From a candidate division TA06 bacterium (GTDB taxonomy: Bacteria > Ratteibacteria > UBA8468 > MWAK01), in contig JAKJFK010000087.1 in the NCBI GenBank assembly GCA_022704925.1, positions 1 through 7,184 of the forward strand: a DNA stretch of 7,184 bases. Reading direction: 5' to 3'. The position numbers were made by a program, and so were the translations under genes. Shown piece by piece: positions 1 to 4,776 of this stretch. Every line of letters starts with the position of its first letter. The stretch's first letter is position 1. Below the pieces are notes generated by a model that ran no database searches, was not told the DNA's origin, and worked only from the letters and a program-made list of their open reading frames with translations.

Positions 1-1347
1 ACCGAGGCGGTCCACCGCCGCAAACCCGGCTGCCTGGTCTGCAGCAACTGGCTCTACTCGGTCCGCCAGCCGGAGGAGGTCAGCCTGCCGGTGGATTACC
101 TGAGCGGCGACTTCACCCCCTCCTTCGGCTGCGAGCGGGCGGCCATCGAGGCCCGCTTCCTGGCAAGCCGGGGCCTGACCTGGGACCTGATGGCCTGGGG
201 CTTCTACGGCCCGGCCGAAAAGTACCCCTGGGAATTCAAGACGGCCGAACACCTCCAGCAGGAGGCGGCCGAGGTGATCGCCAACGGCGGCGGCCTCTTC
301 GTTTACGACGTGCCGATCCGCTCCGGCCGGCTGACCGGATGGCACCAGGACATCCTGGCCGAGGTGGCCCGCTTCTGCCGGGACCGCCAGCCCTACTGCC
401 AGGGAACCGAATCGCTCCCCCAGGCCGCCCTGCTCCACAACTCTCTCGACTACTACAACAACAACGACCCGCTTTACAAGCTGGCCCGGGCCACCGAGCA
501 CGTGGAGGGCGCCCTGCAGTCGCTGCTGGAAAACCACTGCCACGTGGACATTCTCAACGAGAAGGCCCTGGCGGAACGGATAGAAGAGTACCCGCTGGTG
601 GTGCTGCCGGAGGTGGAAGAGCTGCCGGAGGAATTCCTGGCCGCCTGCGGCCGTTATGTCCGGAAGGGCGGCCACCTGCTGGTAAGCGGCGAACGGTCGG
701 CGGCCCGGCTGGGAAAGGTGCTGGGCGTCGAACCGGAGGGAGAGGCGTCGGAACGGACCGCCGGCCTGCCGGTCGAGCGGCAGGTGGTCATGGCGACCGG
801 CCGCTGGCAGCCGGTTAAGACCGCCGGCGGCCGCGTTCTCGCTTATGAGCAGGAACTGGACGGACGGCGGGTCGAGCCGGCCCGGCCGCTGGCGACGATC
901 CACCGTCTCGGCCGGGGCAAAGCGGTCGGCATCTACGGGCCGGTCTTCCGCAACTTCTTCAACACCCGTTCCCCCCGCCTGCGCGCCTTCCTCGGCCGGG
1001 TGCTGGCCGAAATGGACAACCCGCACCTGATCAGGGTGTCGGCCCCGCCGCGGATCGAGGTGATCCTGCGCCGGGATGAGAAGCGGATCCTGGTGCACCT
1101 GCTGAACCGGAGCGCCGGCCACCCGCTTTCCAACCGGAACCACGCGGTCGAAGAGGTGCCGCCGGCCGGCCCGGTCGGACTCAGTCTTCCGCTGGCGGAA
1201 CGGCCGAAGCGGGTCCGCCTGGCGCCCGGCCGTGGACGCTGCGGCGCCCGCTGGCGGAACGGACGCCTGGAGGTAACGGTGGCCGCCGTCGGCGTCCACC
1301 AGGTCGTGGTGGTGGAACTGGGCCGGAAGAAGAAAGGCCGGACTTAA
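1..1347 (+). CDS. Putative glycoside hydrolase (GH29/GH42-like, alpha-L-fucosidase-type annotation), 5' truncated
   Basis: The reading frame is open from base 1, so the start and most of the catalytic barrel lie outside the window; 448 residues are visible. The GTG at 91 is an internal valine, not a start, because recognisable family sequence (SNWLYS, then PVDYLSGDF) runs straight through it. Visible residues 1-130 look like the end of a TIM barrel (SGDF near 35-38, WDLMAWGF near 61-68, a Gly-rich NGGGLFVYD strand). From about 142 (ALLHNS) to 245 there is a Rossmann-like, glutamine-amidotransferase-like domain of the kind that follows the barrel in GH42 beta-galactosidases and in many proteins annotated as alpha-L-fucosidases. 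The end, about 345-446, is a small beta domain (ILVHLLNRS, then [11 protein letters not shown]) with a basic tail, KKKGRT. A sugar-releasing hydrolase is well supported by the architecture; the actual sugar is not. Catalytic residues cannot be assigned because the N-terminus is missing. The gene converges on rubrerythrin and overlaps its stop codon. Confidence 0.75.
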   Translation, partial: TEAVHRRKPGCLVCSNWLYSVRQPEEVSLPVDYLSGDFTPSFGCERAAIEARFLASRGLTWDLMAWGFYGPAEKYPWEFKTAEHLQQEAAEVIANGGGLFVYDVPIRSGRLTGWHQDILAEVARFCRDRQPYCQGTESLPQAALLHNSLDYYNNNDPLYKLARATEHVEGALQSLLENHCHVDILNEKALAERIEEYPLVVLPEVEELPEEFLAACGRYVRKGGHLLVSGERSAARLGKVLGVEPEGEASERTAGLPVERQVVMATGRWQPVKTAGGRVLAYEQELDGRRVEPARPLATIHRLGRGKAVGIYGPVFRNFFNTRSPRLRAFLGRVLAEMDNPHLIRVSAPPRIEVILRRDEKRILVHLLNRSAGHPLSNRNHAVEEVPPAGPVGLSLPLAERPKRVRLAPGRGRCGARWRNGRLEVTVAAVGVHQVVVVELGRKKKGRT

Positions 1348-1359
1348 TAATTTTCGGCC
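1336..1359 (-). terminator. Weak candidate terminator hairpin between convergent genes
   Basis: Read on the - strand, GGCCG (1359-1355) and CGGCC (1340-1336) can form a 5-bp GC stem around an AT-rich 14-nt loop. A pyrimidine run with several T residues (TTTCTTCTT, 1335-1327) follows. The placement just after the rubrerythrin stop is right for a terminator of that gene, but the stem is short, the loop is long and the T tract is interrupted. It lies partly inside the coding end of the convergent hydrolase gene. No stronger terminator is visible for either gene. Confidence 0.25.
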
Positions 1360-1922
1360 AGCAATTCAAAATAGGCCTGCGGATGGCGGCAGGCCGGGCA
1401 CTCCCTGGGCGCCTCGCCGCCTTCGAAGACGTAACCGCAGTTGGTGCAGTGCCACTTCACCGGCGCCGGCTTCTTGAAGACTTGGTCCGCATCAAGGTTG
1501 GCGGCCAGTTTCCGGTAGCGGGACTCGTGGAACTTCTCAACCTTGGCCACCTGCTCGAAGGTCCGGGCGATCTCCGGGAACCCCTCGTCGCGGGCGGCTT
1601 TGGCAAAGTCGGCGTAGATAGTACTCCATTCCATCTTTTCGCCGTCGGCGGCCGCCTGCAGGTTGGCCCGGGTGTCCTCGATCGTCCCGGCCGGGTAGCC
1701 GGCGGTGATGGTAACCTCGCCGCCTTCCAGGGCCTTGAAGAAGAGCTTGGCATGCTCCTTCTCGTTCTCGGCCGTCTCCAGGAAGATGTTCTTGATCTGC
1801 ACGTAACCGGCCTTGGCGGCCACGCTGGCGAAGTAGGTGTAGCGGTTGCGGGCCTGCGACTCGCCGGCGAAGGCGGCCAGCAGGTTTTTCTCGGTCTGCG
1901 TGCCCTTGACTGACTTGCCCAT
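1344..1922 (-). CDS. rbr: Rubrerythrin (diiron peroxidase with C-terminal rubredoxin domain)
   Basis: A 192-residue cytoplasmic protein, essentially the length of classical rubrerythrin (about 190). In this family the diiron site reduces hydrogen peroxide to water, fed with electrons through the rubredoxin-type iron centre; it protects anaerobes from oxidative stress. The ferritin-like four-helix domain spans about 1-145 and shows the expected ligands: E21 in [10 protein letters not shown]54 and H57 in ENEKEH, E95 and E98 in DGEKMEW, and E129-x-x-H132. The rubredoxin domain at 156-192 has both cysteine pairs, C159-x2-C162 (CTNCGY) and C175-x2-C178 (CPAC), and the family ending HPQAYFELL. No key residue is missing. 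The ATG at 1922 is chosen because AGGAGGGG (1933-1926) lies just upstream and the protein begins at the usual family N-terminus. It has its own promoter and is separated from the upstream methyltransferase gene by 171 nt. Its stop overlaps the convergent hydrolase stop. Confidence 0.97.
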   Translation of the reverse strand: MGKSVKGTQTEKNLLAAFAGESQARNRYTYFASVAAKAGYVQIKNIFLETAENEKEHAKLFFKALEGGEVTITAGYPAGTIEDTRANLQAAADGEKMEWSTIYADFAKAARDEGFPEIARTFEQVAKVEKFHESRYRKLAANLDADQVFKKPAPVKWHCTNCGYVFEGGEAPRECPACRHPQAYFELLAENY

Positions 1923-1925
1923 GCT

Positions 1926-1933
1926 CCCCTCCT
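1926..1933 (-). promoter_or_regulatory. Ribosome binding site of rubrerythrin
   Basis: The - strand reads AGGAGGGG here, containing a full AGGAGG about 5 nt before the ATG at 1922. It is the strongest SD visible in the window and fits a highly translated gene. Confidence 0.85.
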
Positions 1934-1968
1934 TGTTTAATAAAATTCCAGGATTTAAAACGAGTTAG

Positions 1969-1983
1969 TATTAAATATTATAA
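1969..1983 (-). promoter_or_regulatory. Possible PerR/Fur-type operator overlapping the -10
   Basis: The - strand reads TTATAATATTTAATA, which matches the PerR box TTATAATnATTATAA at 11 of 14 defined positions: the left half is perfect and the right half matches four of seven. It also sits inside a broader imperfect palindrome at 1963-1985, with arms AGTTA and TAACT. PerR-type repressors are known to control rubrerythrin genes in clostridia. The -10 itself contributes six of the matching bases, so chance similarity in AT-rich DNA is a real alternative. No regulator gene is in the window. Confidence 0.35.
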
Positions 1984-2006
1984 CTGACCGGCACCCGCCC
2001 CGGCAA
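1977..2006 (-). promoter_or_regulatory. Sigma-70-type promoter of rubrerythrin
   Basis: On the - strand, a -35-like TTGCCG (2006-2001, four of six consensus bases) is followed after 18 nt by a perfect -10, TATAAT (1982-1977). Transcription would start near 1970, giving a leader of about 48 nt before the ATG. The stretch 1934-1985 is strikingly AT-rich compared with the GC-rich window, as expected for a promoter island. This supports expression of rubrerythrin independently of the operon upstream. Confidence 0.7.
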
Positions 2007-2055
2007 GGAGAAACCAGGGAGGCCTACCGGAGGTACGCCGACGACGGCGCCGACG

Positions 2056-2074
2056 CGGCCAACAAGGCTGGCCG
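2056..2074. repeat. Short inverted repeat in the gap after the methyltransferase gene
   Basis: CGGCCA (2056-2061) and TGGCCG (2069-2074) form a perfect 6-bp stem around a 7-nt loop. It lies 20 nt beyond the stop of the UroD-like gene and could slow or end transcription, but no T run follows on either strand, so an intrinsic terminator is not supported. An 8-bp palindrome, CGGCGCCG, lies close by at about 2045-2052. The rest of 1986-2093 is GC-rich with nothing recognisable. Confidence 0.3.
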
Positions 2075-2093
2075 GGCCGAAGACAGGCCGGGA

Positions 2094-3161
2094 TCAGTAG
2101 CGGCCCAGCTCCTTGGCCAGATCCGTAATCCGCCGGAAATCCTCCAGGCTGACGGCGTCGGGGACCGAGTGGTCGGAGGCAAAGATGTAGCCGCCCGATT
2201 CCTTCATCCGGGGCACCAGCCGCCGGATCTCGGCCTCGATCAGGTCCGGCTTGTCCCAGAGCGTGGCATTGATCCCGCCCTTGAAGGTCATCCGCGAGCC
2301 GAATTCCCGTTTCAGGGCCAGCGGGTCCACGCCGGCCTTGACCTCCAGCGGGTTGAGGGCGTCCAAGCCGATCCCGGCCAGTTCCGGAATGAAGGGGCGG
2401 ATATCCCCGCAGGAGTGGAGATGGGCCCGGACGTCGTGGCCATGGGCCCAGTCGATCGCCTTCTTGTGCGCCGGCTTGAGCAGGTCGCGGTAGGTCCGGA
2501 CCGAGAAGAACTGGTTGTGCTTGTAGCCCATGTCGTCGTACCAGTGAACCTCGTCGAACCGGTAGCCGGCCGCCCAAACCTTCTCCAGCATCACCAGCTG
2601 GACGTCGAGCAGAAAATTGAACATGTCCCGGCACCACTCCGGTTCCTCGATCATGGCCACCAGCAGCCGCTCGGTGCCGACCATGTGCGAGTGGGTGATA
2701 TCGAAACCAAACCAGAGGCCGGCCGAGATCCAGAGTCCGGCGGCCTTCCAGCGCGGGTAATTTTCCTTGAGGCGCTCCCAGGGGATGCGGTCTTCGGCCG
2801 GCTCGATGAGTCGGCGCGCCTCGGCCCAGGTGGCGGGCGAAACGACCCGGAAGTCGAGGAACTGGGGTGTGGAAGTGGCCTGTTTCCAGCGCTTGACCGT
2901 CACCCCCCAGACCGAGGTGGCGATGGTATACTCATCGGTCTCTTCGAGCACCGTGACCGGGTAGCGGGGGCTGTTGTCGATCGAAAAGCCGGCCACCCGG
3001 TCGAGGTCGAAAAATTCGGTGAAATCTACGTTTTCCGGCATGCCTTCGCGCCGCCAGCGCTGGATGGTGGTCGACCAGGGGGCATCGACGATCGGGATCC
3101 GGTCGGCCTCCCGGTGGCCGAAGATCCGGGCGAAGCGTTCGTGCGAAGTCAGTTTCTTCAT
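2094..3161 (-). CDS. UroD-superfamily methyltransferase-like protein (MtaA/CmuA-type)
   Basis: A 355-residue soluble protein of the uroporphyrinogen decarboxylase superfamily, as long as true UroD and the MtaA/MtbA-type cobamide methyltransferases. The start MKKLTSHERFARIFGHREADRIPI is the typical family opening (helix, then R-x-P), followed by a TIM-barrel body. Landmarks are W-Y-D-D-M-G at 207-212, H249-S-C251-G-D-I, a Gly-rich FKGGIN at 293-298 and GGYIFASDH at 323-331. The H-x-C pair is the start of the zinc site that activates thiols in MtaA/CmuA-type enzymes and argues against a haem-pathway decarboxylase. No cysteine follows C251; H331 stands about where the third zinc ligand (usually Cys) is expected. 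Methyl transfer from an unknown methylated substrate to a corrinoid or thiol is therefore inferred, not shown. No corrinoid protein is in the window. Translation starts at ATG 3161 with AAGGAG (3172-3167) just upstream. The gene follows the PHP gene by 19 nt, so the two are very likely co-transcribed. Confidence 0.9.
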   Translation of the reverse strand: MKKLTSHERFARIFGHREADRIPIVDAPWSTTIQRWRREGMPENVDFTEFFDLDRVAGFSIDNSPRYPVTVLEETDEYTIATSVWGVTVKRWKQATSTPQFLDFRVVSPATWAEARRLIEPAEDRIPWERLKENYPRWKAAGLWISAGLWFGFDITHSHMVGTERLLVAMIEEPEWCRDMFNFLLDVQLVMLEKVWAAGYRFDEVHWYDDMGYKHNQFFSVRTYRDLLKPAHKKAIDWAHGHDVRAHLHSCGDIRPFIPELAGIGLDALNPLEVKAGVDPLALKREFGSRMTFKGGINATLWDKPDLIEAEIRRLVPRMKESGGYIFASDHSVPDAVSLEDFRRITDLAKELGRY

Positions 3162-3166
3162 TCGGA

Positions 3167-3172
3167 CTCCTT
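3167..3172 (-). promoter_or_regulatory. Ribosome binding site of the UroD-like gene
   Basis: AAGGAG on the - strand lies 5 nt before the ATG at 3161, inside the 19-nt gap after the PHP gene. It fixes the start and leaves no room for a promoter, which supports an operon. Confidence 0.8.
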
Positions 3173-3180
3173 GGTGGAGG

Positions 3181-4719
3181 TCAGGCCCGGGTCACCCAGA
3201 CCGGCGACGACCAGGCATACTGGCCGTTCAGCTGGGAGGCCCTCAGGTAGAAGTAGTTAAGACCCTTATCCAGGCGCAGGTTCCGGAACCGGCGTCCGAC
3301 CCGGTAGCCGGACTCCGGCACCGCCCGGTGGAGCTTGATCTTGCGGCAGTTGAGGATGTATGGATCGGGATTGCCGATGCTCTCTCCGTCCAGGCCGAAT
3401 TCCTTCCGGATGCGCGCCTCCGATTCCCGGATGAGTGGGACGAACCGAGTCCCGGCCAGCAGTTCGCCAATTTCGGCCCGAAAGCGCAGCCCCTCGATAT
3501 CGAAATCCAGTCCCGTCCCGGCCCCGCCCTCGATTTCGAATACCAGGCCCTGCTGGATGTTGGTCGGGCTGGAATCGTACTTGACCCGGCTGGCCAGTTC
3601 GAAGTGGCTGCGGCCGGGTGCGGCCAGCACCGCCCGCTGCCCGGGCAGGGTAAAGCGATTCTCCAGGCCGGCCAGGCGGCCGCCGGCCACCGCCAGGCTG
3701 CCCTGCCAGCGCCAGAATTTTTCGGTAAGTTTGAAGCCGTACTTGGCGTGCGGCCCCCAGCCGACTTCGAGAGCCACCTTGAAGCGCCTTTCGCGCGCCG
3801 CCTTCGTCTCCCAGCGGCCGCTGTGGTTGTAAGTGGCGGCCACCCGGCCGTTCTGGACCAGCTCCAGCCGGTCCAAGGCGGCGGCGCCGATCACCTCAGC
3901 CTCGGCCTCGACCGCGGCGCCGCCGGGAACCGAGGCGCCCATTTCGGCGCCGTTGACCCGGAACCGCAGTTCGATCCGGTCGCCGGTGACCGCGTAGGTC
4001 CGGCGCGCCCGGAAGGCCTCCAGCAGGCCTTCCCGGCTGAACTCCTTCACCCAGGCGGCCGCCCGGCCCCGCCCCCAGCGACCCGGCAGGCCGGGCCCGT
4101 CGTTGGAGGCGATCACTCCGAGCCGACAGCCCCGGGCCAGACCGGCCTGGAAGGTGCCGGCCGAAACGCGCGGTCCGAGGTTGGTGTTGCGCTCCATCGG
4201 GAAGGGCGTTTCGCACCCCTCCGAGGAGCCGTGGATCGAGTAGATCTCCATAACCGGGGAGAGCGAATCATCGTGGACACTCCAGTCCTTGCCCCGGTAG
4301 GCGGGCGCGTAGCCGGTGTGGTGGGGAATGACCAGGGCCCGGCCGCCGGCCAGGTTCCGGTAGAGGTCCTCGAGCCGCCAGGCCGCGTCCAGCCGGCCGC
4401 CGGATTCAAAGTAGATGACGTTGTGGTCGCCGTAACGGGCGCGGTCGCCGTGCCACTCGTAGCCGGGCAGGGTCAGGAAGCGGCCCGGGGCGTGATAGAC
4501 CCGGACCAGTTCCAGCAGTTTTCGCCAGTATTCCGGGTGCTCCGGCCGGGGACCGACGCTCTCCACCACCAGCCCGTTGCGGTTCTCGCTGCAGAAAGGG
4601 TAACCCAGCACCGCGCAGAAATCGATGTTCTCCCGGCCGGAATCAAGGTAGTGGTGATCATGGTCCGGGTCCTCGAAGTGGGTGTGCAGGTCCCCCCAGA
4701 GCAGCCGATACTCATCCAT
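3181..4719 (-). CDS. PHP-domain/DUF3604-like metallohydrolase
   Basis: A 512-residue protein with no signal peptide or membrane segment. The N-terminal 250 residues form a PHP-like metal-dependent hydrolase domain: W8-G-D-L-H12-T-H14 (HxH), D33-F-x-A-V, PGYEWHG with E88, D98-H99-N, P-H133-H134-T-G-Y, E158-I-Y-S-I-H163 and A-S-N-D207-G. The segment FRARRTYAVTGDRI (236-249) and VNGAEMG are the usual boundary to the C-terminal beta-sandwich part in DUF3604 proteins, and the end WSSPVWV is also typical. The family is thought to cleave phosphoester or similar bonds, but its substrates are poorly known; none can be named here. The last PHP motif normally carries a DxH histidine, which I do not see. 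ATG 4719 is chosen over an in-frame TTG at 4755, because GGAGAA lies upstream of the ATG and nothing SD-like precedes the TTG. The gene sits between a hydrolase gene and the UroD-like gene, suggesting a role in glycan breakdown. Confidence 0.85.
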   Translation of the reverse strand: MDEYRLLWGDLHTHFEDPDHDHHYLDSGRENIDFCAVLGYPFCSENRNGLVVESVGPRPEHPEYWRKLLELVRVYHAPGRFLTLPGYEWHGDRARYGDHNVIYFESGGRLDAAWRLEDLYRNLAGGRALVIPHHTGYAPAYRGKDWSVHDDSLSPVMEIYSIHGSSEGCETPFPMERNTNLGPRVSAGTFQAGLARGCRLGVIASNDGPGLPGRWGRGRAAAWVKEFSREGLLEAFRARRTYAVTGDRIELRFRVNGAEMGASVPGGAAVEAEAEVIGAAALDRLELVQNGRVAATYNHSGRWETKAARERRFKVALEVGWGPHAKYGFKLTEKFWRWQGSLAVAGGRLAGLENRFTLPGQRAVLAAPGRSHFELASRVKYDSSPTNIQQGLVFEIEGGAGTGLDFDIEGLRFRAEIGELLAGTRFVPLIRESEARIRKEFGLDGESIGNPDPYILNCRKIKLHRAVPESGYRVGRRFRNLRLDKGLNYFYLRASQLNGQYAWSSPVWVTRA

Positions 4720-4723
4720 GCCC

Positions 4724-4729
4724 TTCTCC
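4724..4729 (-). promoter_or_regulatory. Ribosome binding site that decides the PHP gene start
   Basis: GGAGAA on the - strand ends 4 nt before ATG 4719. The longer frame would begin at TTG 4755, with no SD-like sequence ahead of it. It would add 12 residues of no recognisable family sequence before the conserved LLWGDLHTHF. Confidence 0.7.
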
Positions 4730-4776
4730 GGTCGGTTGAAAGCGCCCCGGTTCAAGCCGGAAGCGGTCGGAGCCGC

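Noticed and set aside
1383-1913. A 176-codon + strand frame opposite rubrerythrin.
   Set aside because: Rubrerythrin on the other strand has every family ligand, and the antisense product is low-complexity with no recognisable motif.
2169-3260. A 363-codon + strand frame opposite the UroD-like gene.
   Set aside because: It mirrors a strongly supported gene, has no SD or family resemblance, and runs through the operon junction.
4720-4755. TTG start giving the PHP protein 12 extra residues.
   Set aside because: No SD lies ahead of the TTG, while ATG 4719 has GGAGAA at a proper distance and conserved sequence begins just after it.
4747-4760. Small inverted repeat CCGG...CCGG between the large hydrolase gene and the PHP gene.
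   Set aside because: Four-base palindromic arms of a motif that is very common in this window, with no T run; not a credible terminator or attenuator.
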